This document shows positions 8,735 to 16,249 of a DNA stretch of 35,350 bases, piece by piece; within the stretch, counting starts at the first letter, position 1, and every line of letters starts with the position of its first letter. The notes below the pieces were generated by a model. It was not told the origin of the DNA. It searched no databases and saw only the letters and a program-made list of their open reading frames with translations. The stretch is from assembly GCA_024643345.1 (NCBI GenBank), contig JAHENB010000065.1, positions 1-35,350 on the forward strand, read 5' to 3'. The translations under genes and the position numbers were made by a program. Source of the stretch: Maribacter sp. (lineage in GTDB: Bacteria > Bacteroidota > Bacteroidia > Flavobacteriales > Flavobacteriaceae).

Positions 8735-9312
8735 TCGACCTTGGTCAAGGATAGGGCCATGGCTTCTGCATAGGTAAGGATTACCTTTTGACCGATATGC
8801 AAATTTTGCATCAACCCTTCATCTTCCATCTCAACGGTCAGATAATTCCCTCTGGGACCCTTTACAGTAGCCGTCATATTGGGTCGATTCAATATTTCAA
8901 CAGAAACGACCGCTTTTACAACGGCCCCGACGATGGCTGCAGGATCCATCCCTTCTGGCGCCTTTCCGGCTTCGGCAACCGCGACCAAAGGTTCTGCGAG
9001 TTCTGCTGCGGTAGGCTCTCGAAATTCGGCTTTCAAGTAGGTGTAATAATCAAAGGTAACAACATCGCCCACCTTAATTTCATCGAACCTTTTCACTTCG
9101 TCACTGGCGGTAACGGTAACAAGTTCCCCATCGGGTCCTTTCAATGTAACTTCTCGGGTTTCTTTTACAATGTTGGTCACCGTACCATCCATGGTGACCA
9201 GGCTCCATTTCTCCTTTGGCGGCTGATTGTTTTGGGTATCCTGCGCGTACAGTGGAAAACATAGGATTGAAAATGTAAAAAAGGCAAGGGACAAATACGT
9301 AATTTTTTTCAT
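8731..9312 (-). CDS. Exported 193-residue protein with two similar beta modules
   Basis: A signal peptide (MKKITYLSLAFFTF... ending YAQ at residue 24) is followed by two related beta-rich segments. The first, about residues 42-95, contains TREVTLKGPDGELVTVT and IKVGDVVTFDYYTYLKA. The second, about 133-193, contains MTATVKGPRGNYLTVEM and IHIGQKVILTY-like spacing. Both share V-T-x-KGP-x-G-x-x-x-TV and (I/L)-x-x-G-x-x-V, so the protein looks like an internal duplication joined by an Ala/Glu/Pro-rich linker (about 97-132). Similar small exported beta proteins are often labelled hypothetical. It probably works in the periplasm; the ligand is unknown. A TATATTTG element at 9391-9398 may drive it. 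Confidence 0.7.
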   Translation of the reverse strand: MKKITYLSLAFFTFSILCFPLYAQDTQNNQPPKEKWSLVTMDGTVTNIVKETREVTLKGPDGELVTVTASDEVKRFDEIKVGDVVTFDYYTYLKAEFREPTAAELAEPLVAVAEAGKAPEGMDPAAIVGAVVKAVVSVEILNRPNMTATVKGPRGNYLTVEMEDEGLMQNLHIGQKVILTYAEAMALSLTKVD

Positions 9313-9615
9313 GATTTTAACGAGATAAAATTATAATTGATTTGAATTGCGTGGTCGGGAATAACAGTAGATCCACCTTAAAAATTTTCCCAAATATAGC
9401 ATAAATCATGGATCTCCGCCTAACTTTCAATAGTGAATATGTTTTTCCCAATAGCTGCCAATCCATTGATTTAAAATGCAATAAAGTAAAAGGTTGGTTT
9501 TTGAATTTCAACCCATATTTGGAAAATACCCTAAGTGAAGTGCCATTTCAAATTGGGGGTCCAAATATGCGATGGACATCCATGCGCCAGGAAGCAAATG
9601 CATATCGCAGTTCCC
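9313..9615. other. 303-base gap; probable promoter region of the 193-residue protein gene
   Basis: The region lies between DUF4421 copy 2 and the 193-residue protein gene, both on the - strand. It carries the TATATTTG element listed separately. A 64-codon - strand frame (9317-9511) ends five bases before the next start; it is rich in Lys, Leu and Phe, overlaps the likely promoter and is probably not a gene. No terminator hairpin was found. Confidence 0.5.
9391..9398 (-). promoter_or_regulatory. Bacteroidota-type -7 element (TATATTTG)
   Basis: The reverse strand reads TATATTTG, a perfect match to the TAnnTTTG consensus of the main Bacteroidota sigma factor, about 78 bases upstream of the ATG at 9312. 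No good TTG-containing -33 box lies at the usual 19-21 base distance, so support is partial. Confidence 0.4.
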
Positions 9616-10671
9616 TTAAAATCCTAATTTATCCTCGAACCAACCAAAAAACTTACGCATGGGCAGGTTGTCATTAAGGCGATAGCCCAAATGGACCGAA
9701 AAGTAAAAAGCATCCCTCCCAAATTGGTCTTCCTGGTTGTTGGTGTAATTATAATTGCGCCATTTGAGATTGCCTCCAAAGAACCATCGGTAGCTACTGT
9801 ATCCCATCGCAATTTCAGTGTTCGTGGCCAAGGTAAAGCTGTTGAAATTGACTTTGATTGGGGAACCATTATCATATTGGTATTTAGAATAGTTATATCC
9901 TATTCCTGGATGAAGTCCCGCAGTGGCATACCATTTTTGATCATAAACGAAGGTATACAGGTAACCTACTTGGGCCAGTACATCGATACTGTTGATCTGT
10001 CTCAGCTCGTCGGGGGTGTTTATATTTTGAAAATTGGGTTTGATCACACTATAGGCATATCGCATCTTGGGAATGAAGCTGCCCGCACTTTGCAATTGCC
10101 TTTCTGTTTGGGCATAATGGGCGCGAAATGAAAAGTTCGGATTGGCAATAAAAAATGTACTTCCTTCAAAAACATCGAGGGTCGTATTGGTCAGGAGTCC
10201 TAGCGCGTTACTTGTGGCAGCCGTCCCAAAATCGCTATAAAAGCCCTTATAATAGCGATAGCTCAATTCCTGTCTCCATTGATCGGTATAAAAGAAATTC
10301 AGGTTGGCAAATAAGGAATTGCTTTTTTCCAGGTCTGGATTATTTTGGGTATCCAAAAGGAATTTCGGAGTATAATAGAGGCTTAATGCCACCCATTTAT
10401 AATCAAAACTATAACCCAGTTGGTATTGGGCCGCTGGTTTAAGGTCCAATACCTCACCCGTGCGTCCACTGATAAATTGTAGATTGGCCACATCTGAAGT
10501 GAGATCGGTTTTTAAAATAATATTTTCAAAATAATTAACCCTGAAAGTAGGGTCGTACCCTTTTAATTGTGCATGTTTGGCCTGTATTTCCAGATCATAA
10601 GGTTTGATTTTTTGGCCATGTGCCAAAGCCGTTCCCAGAATACAAAACCAAATGATCAACAAGTATTTCAT
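9616..10671 (-). CDS. DUF4421 family outer-membrane barrel protein (copy 2)
   Basis: The 351-residue protein begins at MKYLLIIWFCILG; an ATG seven codons earlier (10692) is possible, but the later one gives a clean signal peptide ending AHGQ. It is related to copy 1 by shared order of motifs: NYFENIILKTDLTSD, then AAQYQLGYSFDYKWVALSLY, a SFRAHYAQTERQLQSAGSFI segment matching SFRNILYQTEWQKKSAGSFI in copy 1, and a final GYRLND. Two DUF4421 genes within 3.3 kb probably arose by duplication. It is predicted to be an outer-membrane beta-barrel of unknown cargo. The 290-base gap upstream holds a short open stretch and presumably its promoter. Confidence 0.8.
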   Translation of the reverse strand: MKYLLIIWFCILGTALAHGQKIKPYDLEIQAKHAQLKGYDPTFRVNYFENIILKTDLTSDVANLQFISGRTGEVLDLKPAAQYQLGYSFDYKWVALSLYYTPKFLLDTQNNPDLEKSNSLFANLNFFYTDQWRQELSYRYYKGFYSDFGTAATSNALGLLTNTTLDVFEGSTFFIANPNFSFRAHYAQTERQLQSAGSFIPKMRYAYSVIKPNFQNINTPDELRQINSIDVLAQVGYLYTFVYDQKWYATAGLHPGIGYNYSKYQYDNGSPIKVNFNSFTLATNTEIAMGYSSYRWFFGGNLKWRNYNYTNNQEDQFGRDAFYFSVHLGYRLNDNLPMRKFFGWFEDKLGF

Positions 10672-10771
10672 ATCAAGGTCACAGATTAGCAATTTGTCAG
10701 TATCCCTGATTATTTTTTCCGATTTGAAGGTAATTCCGAAAAATAAAGCGACCTAAACAGAAACTAGAATC

Positions 10772-10942
10772 TCATTTCAATGCCATCCGAAATAGGGTTG
10801 GCCCCAGTTCCTTGAGATACAGGTCGGAAGCAACGTTATACCCTTCGATCAAAACGGTCTCTTGCAAAAGCGATGCAGTTTCCATCGACCTTAAAGGAAG
10901 GTTTAACCCCTGTTGTTCCGTAAAACATGGATAAAATTCCTC
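10772..10942 (-). pseudogene. Unexplained 56-codon open stretch, possible small gene or remnant
   Basis: Between an upstream TAA at 10945-10943 and TGA at 10774-10772, the - strand is open for 56 codons. From the internal ATG at 10885 it would encode 37 residues, METASLLQETVLIEGYNVAS and then DLYLKELGPTLFRMALK. The sequence has the amphipathic, helix-friendly composition of a real soluble protein, unlike neighbouring barrels. It may be a genuine small protein or the 3' remnant of a lost gene. No family is recognised; chance cannot be excluded. Confidence 0.3.
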
Positions 10943-10961
10943 TTAAACCAATCCTGGATTA

Positions 10962-11678
10962 TTACAGCCAATCGACTTTTAAAGGTTCCTTAAGTTCAAA
11001 AGTGGCTTCGGTACCGGCAGGGAACCGAATCGATTGTCCAGGTTTTAACAAGCCTACGGCACCGCCAATCGCAGCTCCTTTTCCAGCCCCATTCCAACCT
11101 CCGAAAGCGGCACCGACCCCTGCACCTATGGCCGCTTTTTTAACCGTCTGCCCGGCCTGATCTTCTGTGCTTACCACTTTGGCCTCCGTGGTCACCTTTT
11201 GTAGAAAATTGTCAATGATGAAACCGCCTACGGTAACGGCAAAGGTACTGGCTCTTTTTTTCTTATTGTCCGATTGCAAAACTTCCATTTGGACAACAGT
11301 GCCTTTTGGAATCAACACTTTGCCCTTACTGGTGATTTCCTTTTCCAGTTCTACAAAGAAATGATCTCCGGCATTAAAATGATTTGCCACGATCTCTTTG
11401 CTCGATTTAAGAAACAAAATGGTGCCAGTCGGTAAAGTGGGGGGTTCTTGTATTTTAACAGTTTCTGCCGGGCTCTTGGAAGGTGCTTCCAACTGAACAG
11501 GCTCGATTGCATTTTGCTGCAGATCCTCTATTTGAACGGTATCAACAGCGTTGTCATTCAGAGAATTCGAATCTGCTTTTGAATCATTTTTTTCTACACT
11601 ATGGCAATTTGCATTGAGCATCCCGCAAATAATGATGAGGGCAGAGAGTGTAAAAGTTGTTTTTTTAATTCGGTTCAT
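10962..11678 (-). CDS. Exported glycine-zipper protein, probable lipoprotein
   Basis: The 238-residue protein has an N-terminal hydrophobic stretch ending at Cys25 (LNANC), a loose lipobox. Residues 45-80 form three imperfect repeats of the type VDTVQIE, IEPVQLE and AETVKIQE. Residues 83-160 form a beta-rich domain with the pattern G-T-x-L-x-L, GDHFFVELEKEI, G-x-VLIPKGTVV, resembling the TrbI/VirB10-like or glycine-zipper-associated fold seen in other envelope proteins. Residues 182-211 are a glycine zipper (AAIGAGVGAAFGG and GKGAAIGGAVG), which in known proteins packs membrane helices. It is the last of three closely spaced genes (22-base gaps), after the SYLF protein and an outer-membrane barrel, so a joint envelope role is likely. 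Exact function unknown. Confidence 0.75.
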   Translation of the reverse strand: MNRIKKTTFTLSALIIICGMLNANCHSVEKNDSKADSNSLNDNAVDTVQIEDLQQNAIEPVQLEAPSKSPAETVKIQEPPTLPTGTILFLKSSKEIVANHFNAGDHFFVELEKEITSKGKVLIPKGTVVQMEVLQSDNKKKRASTFAVTVGGFIIDNFLQKVTTEAKVVSTEDQAGQTVKKAAIGAGVGAAFGGWNGAGKGAAIGGAVGLLKPGQSIRFPAGTEATFELKEPLKVDWL

Positions 11679-11700
11679 TTTTGGTAAATTTTAAGTGTTC

Positions 11701-12255
11701 TTATTCTTTTTTGGGTTCGTACTTAAAATGCTGCCCACCTATGGAGGCTTCATACATGAGACCTCCCTTTACCCTGGTAAAAACAGCCACCCCATCCTGA
11801 TAGGCGACATCTGCCGAGGCTCCTTTGGTAATGGCCACGGCCGAAGCCTGCGCATCGAACTTCAAATTGCCATTGGTAAATCGGTCGAAGGCTTCCTTAT
11901 TTTCAAAAAAGATCACTTCACTGTACTGCTGCCCGCCTGCCTGCAATCCGAAGGAGGCCTGTTTTAGCTTGGCACTGCCCACGGCTGCCTTGTTCTGGTA
12001 TACTATGCCGTTGCCCGCAGCGCCCCCAATGGCCAAACCGGCCTTGGTGATCTTTGGGAAAACGGCCATGCCATAGGCTTGGTCGTAGAACGACTGTAAC
12101 TTGGGGGCGTCCTTGATCATGTCGTCCATGGCTTCCTTGGCCTCATTTTGCAATTCAGGGTTCCAACCCCCAATTTGGGCAAAGGTTCCTAGGGATAAAC
12201 CCAGCATGAAAAAAAGGAGCATTAGTTTTCTTTTAAGTCGATTTGTAGTTTTCAT
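11701..12255 (-). CDS. SYLF-domain (Ysc84-type) lipid-binding protein
   Basis: The 184-residue protein has a signal peptide (MKTTNRLKRKLMLLFFMLGL, cleaved after about residue 27, FAQ). The remainder is one SYLF domain: helical start with EAMDDMIKDAPKLQSFYDQA, then GMAVFPKITKAGLAIGGAAG, a QASFGLQAGGQQYSEVIFF core, and GASADVAYQDGVAVFTRVKG to the end. SYLF domains bind phosphoinositides in eukaryotes and probably acidic lipids in bacteria. Length is typical of the secreted bacterial members. The gene sits between an outer-membrane barrel gene and a glycine-zipper protein gene with 22-base gaps on both sides, so the three are almost certainly one operon. Periplasmic or outer-membrane association is inferred. 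Confidence 0.9.
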   Translation of the reverse strand: MKTTNRLKRKLMLLFFMLGLSLGTFAQIGGWNPELQNEAKEAMDDMIKDAPKLQSFYDQAYGMAVFPKITKAGLAIGGAAGNGIVYQNKAAVGSAKLKQASFGLQAGGQQYSEVIFFENKEAFDRFTNGNLKFDAQASAVAITKGASADVAYQDGVAVFTRVKGGLMYEASIGGQHFKYEPKKE

Positions 12256-12277
12256 AATTTAGAGTATTTAGATTTTA

Positions 12278-13030
12278 TTAAAAGTGAAAATTAAGTCCTG
12301 TCAGAAATCCTCCGGTATAAACATTATAATCAAGGGCATTGTCCCCTTTATAATGCACATTGTACCCTTGGTAGCCCAAATGTAAAGAGAGCAAGTCATT
12401 GAAGTGATACCCGATCAAAAAATTCAGTTTCCAGCTCAGTTCAGAACCGATGCCCAGACCGCCTACATCGAAACGCACACTGTTCGTCCATTTTTCATTA
12501 ACGGACCTGAACCGAATTCCGAAAAAGGGATCTATAAAAGTAAGGTTTTTATCCAAGACCATTTGTTGGTCGGCTTCAATTTGCGGTCCCAAACCAAAAT
12601 ATCTGAAGCCAAATAGGCCGTCTACCGATAAAAAATCCTCAATGTTTACGATTTTATAGCCCGCTCCCAGTTCCAAGACGGTCTGATCTATTTCCACGTC
12701 AACTTGTTGAACTACCCCTTCGATACTGCCCTCTTCCTTGACCTTTATGTACAGAAGGTCCGAAATGAGGGTCCAATTCCCTTTATTTGCCTCGGCATGT
12801 AACATGGCTCCAAAGCTAAGCTTGTCCAAAATGTCCTTGAACTTGGCATTTACGGGCAGCGATCGCTCCCTAAATCCGATATCGCCTTTAATACTGGAAA
12901 ACCATAAATAGGGTGCCAAATCAAATTTCCATGGGGTTGTTCCCGTTTGTTTGTTCTTTGAAGAATCCTGACCTAAAATGGCCAAAGGAACACTCAATAG
13001 GAAAATTACAACCAAAAGAATTTTTTTCAT
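12278..13030 (-). CDS. Outer-membrane beta-barrel protein, 250 residues
   Basis: A signal peptide (MKKILLVVIFLLSVPLAILG, then Q) precedes a mature part with the pattern of an eight- to ten-stranded barrel: WKFDLAPYLWFSSIKGDIGF, FGAMLHAEANKGNWTLISDL, LELGAGYKI, DGLFGFRYFGLG, SVRFDVGGLGIGSELSWKLN, LHLGYQGYNVHYKG, and a C-terminal strand ending in Phe (GLNFHF), the usual BAM recognition signature. Related proteins are annotated as hypothetical outer-membrane proteins in many phyla. It is the first gene of a three-gene operon with the SYLF and glycine-zipper proteins. Function unknown. Confidence 0.75.
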   Translation of the reverse strand: MKKILLVVIFLLSVPLAILGQDSSKNKQTGTTPWKFDLAPYLWFSSIKGDIGFRERSLPVNAKFKDILDKLSFGAMLHAEANKGNWTLISDLLYIKVKEEGSIEGVVQQVDVEIDQTVLELGAGYKIVNIEDFLSVDGLFGFRYFGLGPQIEADQQMVLDKNLTFIDPFFGIRFRSVNEKWTNSVRFDVGGLGIGSELSWKLNFLIGYHFNDLLSLHLGYQGYNVHYKGDNALDYNVYTGGFLTGLNFHF

Positions 13031-13162
13031 TTCCGATTGGGTATGTTTAAGTAATTGCCTTGACGATAATGAACTTTTTTAAAATTTTGCGGTAAAATTA
13101 TGCCAATGGCCAATAGGGCGCCATAGCTCATCTGAAATTTTCCTGCAAAGAATTATTTGAGA

Positions 13163-13184
13163 CAAAAAAGGACTTTCGACTCCT
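13163..13184 (-). terminator. Likely intrinsic terminator after the 243-residue protein gene
   Basis: On the - strand, AGGAGTCGAAAGTCCT (short stem with one mismatch and a CGAA loop) is followed directly by six T residues, 11 bases beyond the stop codon of the gene at 13195. The stem is short but the T-tract and position fit. Confidence 0.5.
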
Positions 13185-13194
13185 ATGTCATAGA

Positions 13195-13926
13195 TCAAAA
13201 CGAATACCCCAGCGTTATCCCATACCTGAATTCGGGCAACAGAACATTGGTACTCAAACGTGTCTCTTTAAACTTAAAATCTGAATTGAGCAGATCGAAT
13301 ATGCTGTAATCTTTCAAGGCTTCGTTCAGGGCATCATAAAACTCATCGGGCGGCAGGGTAATATTCTTCAATTTGAAATTATAATTGCCGGCGCCTGGTC
13401 CCGCAATCAAGAAATCGATACTGAGCCGCTTGGAAATGTCCAATTTATACCCGACCAAAAGACCACCTGAGGCCACATTGATTTTGCCCTGATAAAGCAA
13501 ATCAAAGGAATCGCCCGCACTATCGATGAAAGTACCGCCCAGATCTGATTTATATTGCAAGAACTTCAAATACGCCCCAAAATAGAAACCTGTAAGCATA
13601 TTGCTTCCTTTTTCATTGAGATAGTATCTGAATTCCGGTATTATTTTCATTCCTGAATAGGTAATATCCCCTGTTTTAATTTGGTCGGTATCCAATCCGG
13701 ATAAAGCCAATATGCCGTCTTTCCCTTTACGTCCAGCATTTAGCCCTACCGAAATGTGTTTCCCCAGCGCTCTTTCATAATTGAAAAGCAGCGTTCCATT
13801 GATCATATCGGTTACCATAAGGCCCACTCTATTGTTCGCTTCCAAATCAGGGTCCTCAGACCCGTCTTGTCCCGTGGTCGGAACGATGTATAAAAATACC
13901 AGCAATGAAATCCAGAAATACCGCAT
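13195..13926 (-). CDS. Probable outer-membrane protein of 243 residues
   Basis: It begins with a signal peptide (MRYFWISLLVFLYIVPTTGQ). The mature part starts with an acidic linker, then NRVGLMVTDMINGTLLFNYE, GKHISVGLNAGRKGKDG, IIPEFRYYLN, FYFGAYLKFLQYKSD, SGGLLVGYKLDISKRLSIDF and a C-terminal strand FRYGITLGYSF ending in Phe. This layout matches the DUF3575-like or general porin-type small barrels of Bacteroidota that take NYERAL/EFRYY as signature segments. No substrate is suggested. It is transcribed alone, ahead of a likely terminator, and the 185-base gap upstream is AT-rich with no perfect -7 element. Confidence 0.7.
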   Translation of the reverse strand: MRYFWISLLVFLYIVPTTGQDGSEDPDLEANNRVGLMVTDMINGTLLFNYERALGKHISVGLNAGRKGKDGILALSGLDTDQIKTGDITYSGMKIIPEFRYYLNEKGSNMLTGFYFGAYLKFLQYKSDLGGTFIDSAGDSFDLLYQGKINVASGGLLVGYKLDISKRLSIDFLIAGPGAGNYNFKLKNITLPPDEFYDALNEALKDYSIFDLLNSDFKFKETRLSTNVLLPEFRYGITLGYSF

Positions 13927-14111
13927 GGTCGATTGTTTTAAAAATGAGATTAAATATAAGGAAGAAAGAGGTTAATCTTTAATTTTATTTATAATTAAAT
14001 CCAAAGATTTGAAAATTTAGATCATGAAATGATTTTGGTCATATATTACCCGTGGATGTAAGATAAGGATAGGAAAAACTATGGGTTTATTGGCATTTGG
14101 AAGGGCATCCT

Positions 14112-15524
14112 TTAATCTTCCGTTTTGCCCTTTTGGACATCGATCAGCTTCCGGTTCAGGAAAGGAATATCGAGCCCTGCTATAAATTGCCATCGGGTAA
14201 AACTCAATACCGAAAGGCTGCTCTCCCCAAGATCGATATCATCGCTCTGAAACTTGTAGGGACTATTGAAATCGGTGGTGTTTTTCGTATGGGTGGCCCC
14301 TACAATTAAACTTGCCCAGCTAAATTTTAATACGGCACCAAAACCGGTATGGAAATAATCATTGTCCAGATCGGTATACCCGCTTGAATTGCCGGCTATG
14401 GCCATAATATTGGAGGAAGAAACAATTGAATTGAAATCGGTTGAAAAACCTGCATACAGGTTGACCATTTCATTGACATAAATCTCGGCACCCACCCCAA
14501 AATTCAAGACCGCTTTGCGGCGCTCCTCGAAGGCCACGGCCGTCGGTTCGGTTTGACCGGTATCTATTTCCGGGACCTCAATACGTTGGTAAGATGCCAA
14601 ATCCTTCATATAGTCCAAATTTATATGCAGCTTGTTCCTGGCGATCGGAACACCTGCCCCAATGGAAATACCCAAAGGCTCTTTTCTTTTCGATTCTAAA
14701 TCATTTAGTTTATAGCTGAATAGCTGATCGGAATCCTGGCCGATTCCGGAGATGACACTTTGATAATCAAACCTTCCTTTTTTAAATACTTCCATATAGG
14801 GCAGGTTGACGTTAACCCCAAAATCAAAAGCAGGAAAGTGGTAGCTGCCCCCGATTTTTACAAAAACACCATAGGAATCTTGTCTGAAGCTTGGCCGGTT
14901 TTGATAATAGGCCACACCATTGTCTTGGGCCTGTATCGTATATTCCAGATTGCTACCTCCCCCATATCTATAAATCGACCCAAAGAGGGATATCCCTAAA
15001 CTGAACTTATCGGTAACGGCCTGTGCCCAGGTTAGCCCCAACAATTGCTCTCTTAATAAATAATTGATCCGAAAATCGATATTGTATTTTTCCGTTCCGG
15101 GGAGTGTCTCAATGATGTCTTTTTCCAGTAGGTCACTTCTGAAATTAAGGTTGGTATTCGTGGCATATTTTGTAAAAACCGAGTATGCAAAACGGGTTCC
15201 AAAAAGACTGAAGGTTCCGGCGGCCATGGAAGGCAAGGTGTTGAACTTTGAATCCCGCAGCGTAGCATTCCCATCAATGGCATCATCCAATTTATAGGTG
15301 CTGTATTCGTAGGCTTTGGCATTAAATGCGAAGCCATCATTTTTGATCTCTGTCAATCGGGCGGGATTGTAGTAGGCAAGGCCAAAGTCCTCAACACTTC
15401 CGGTCACGTTGCCCGCGAGCAGAATGGTACGGTTCCCGAAATTGTTATACTTGTAATTGCCTTGTTGTGCAATTCCTATATGGCCAACTAAAAAAAAGAA
15501 CAATATGACCTGCTTAAAATGCAT
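14112..15524 (-). CDS. OmpP1/FadL-like outer-membrane transport protein
   Basis: The 470-residue protein starts at MHFKQVILFFFLVG; an ATG three codons earlier (15533) is equally possible. A signal peptide ends GIAQ. The mature N-terminus has the FadL-family pattern AGNVTGSVEDFGLAYYNPARL, with the NPA motif, followed by a long barrel of about fourteen strands. FadL proteins carry hydrophobic molecules such as fatty acids across the outer membrane; Bacteroidota members are diverse, so the cargo is uncertain. The gene begins 4-13 bases after the stop of the YqhA-like gene, so both are probably on one mRNA. The C-terminus runs past the last strand into a short charged tail (LIDVQKGKTED), which is not typical of a barrel end. 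Confidence 0.75.
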   Translation of the reverse strand: MHFKQVILFFFLVGHIGIAQQGNYKYNNFGNRTILLAGNVTGSVEDFGLAYYNPARLTEIKNDGFAFNAKAYEYSTYKLDDAIDGNATLRDSKFNTLPSMAAGTFSLFGTRFAYSVFTKYATNTNLNFRSDLLEKDIIETLPGTEKYNIDFRINYLLREQLLGLTWAQAVTDKFSLGISLFGSIYRYGGGSNLEYTIQAQDNGVAYYQNRPSFRQDSYGVFVKIGGSYHFPAFDFGVNVNLPYMEVFKKGRFDYQSVISGIGQDSDQLFSYKLNDLESKRKEPLGISIGAGVPIARNKLHINLDYMKDLASYQRIEVPEIDTGQTEPTAVAFEERRKAVLNFGVGAEIYVNEMVNLYAGFSTDFNSIVSSSNIMAIAGNSSGYTDLDNDYFHTGFGAVLKFSWASLIVGATHTKNTTDFNSPYKFQSDDIDLGESSLSVLSFTRWQFIAGLDIPFLNRKLIDVQKGKTED

Positions 15525-15537
15525 CAATGTCATTGAT

Positions 15538-16041
15538 CTAATTATGGTTGTTTCCTTTTATCAGTTTTAAAGCCAGGGCCAGAAGCACGATGCTTACCGG
15601 TAAAATTAATAACTCAAAGGACAATTCTTCCGGTCGCAGAAAGAAGTCCAATGAGCACCATACGGTCAGGGTCAACAATAAGGTTTCCCAAAGCAAGACC
15701 TTTAGGTCCATGAAGCTATGAATTTTGGAGAAAACGATACTGTCTTTTAAGGTGTGCTCATCGCCCACAAATAACTTGAAGATTCCCCCTGCCAAAATGA
15801 AAATCACCAAGGCAAAAAGAAAGGTATCTACCGATTCAATCACATGTATTCCAGGAATGCCTTCATGAAACCCGGCAATGATGAGAATGGCTTCCACAAT
15901 TTTTTTGGTACCGACTATTATGGCGAGCAGACCACTTAACATCAACAGAATGGAGACGATCAGGGCCAAATATTTTATTTTAAAAAATCTCTCAAGTTTA
16001 TCTGTAAACTTCGATGGTTTCAAGGGGGAGTTATCTGGCAT
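15538..16041 (-). CDS. YqhA / UPF0114 family inner-membrane protein
   Basis: The 167-residue protein has four predicted membrane segments, about residues 25-45, 68-88, 111-131 and 140-158. The family core is visible: ESVDTFLFALVIFILAGGIF followed by KLFVG and an FSKIHSFMDLKVLLWETLLL segment. UPF0114/YqhA proteins are small inner-membrane proteins of unknown biochemical role. The cytoplasmic N-terminus is longer than average (MPDNSPLKPSKF...). It is directly followed by the FadL-like gene, which is an unusual pairing, and lies in the same region as an MscS channel and DUF502 protein, two other small-membrane-protein families. Confidence 0.85.
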   Translation of the reverse strand: MPDNSPLKPSKFTDKLERFFKIKYLALIVSILLMLSGLLAIIVGTKKIVEAILIIAGFHEGIPGIHVIESVDTFLFALVIFILAGGIFKLFVGDEHTLKDSIVFSKIHSFMDLKVLLWETLLLTLTVWCSLDFFLRPEELSFELLILPVSIVLLALALKLIKGNNHN

Positions 16042-16249
16042 AATGATATGTTTTATTTAAATTATAAGGCCTTTGGGCTCCGAAATCGATCAGTGGTCCG
16101 TGGCAAGATTATAAGGGTTCAACATAAACATAATTGTAAATTCTTCACGGCATCAAATATTGCCATTTTTACCAGCACCATGTCTTGAGCCGGCAGCGTT
16201 GCGGCCAAAAACCTTTTTTGTTCTTATAAACCGAGCCACTGCTGTGGTC

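Noticed and set aside
9317-9511. 64-codon - strand frame ending just before the 193-residue gene
   Set aside because: Lys/Leu/Phe-rich, overlaps the likely TATATTTG promoter, and has no recognisable domain.
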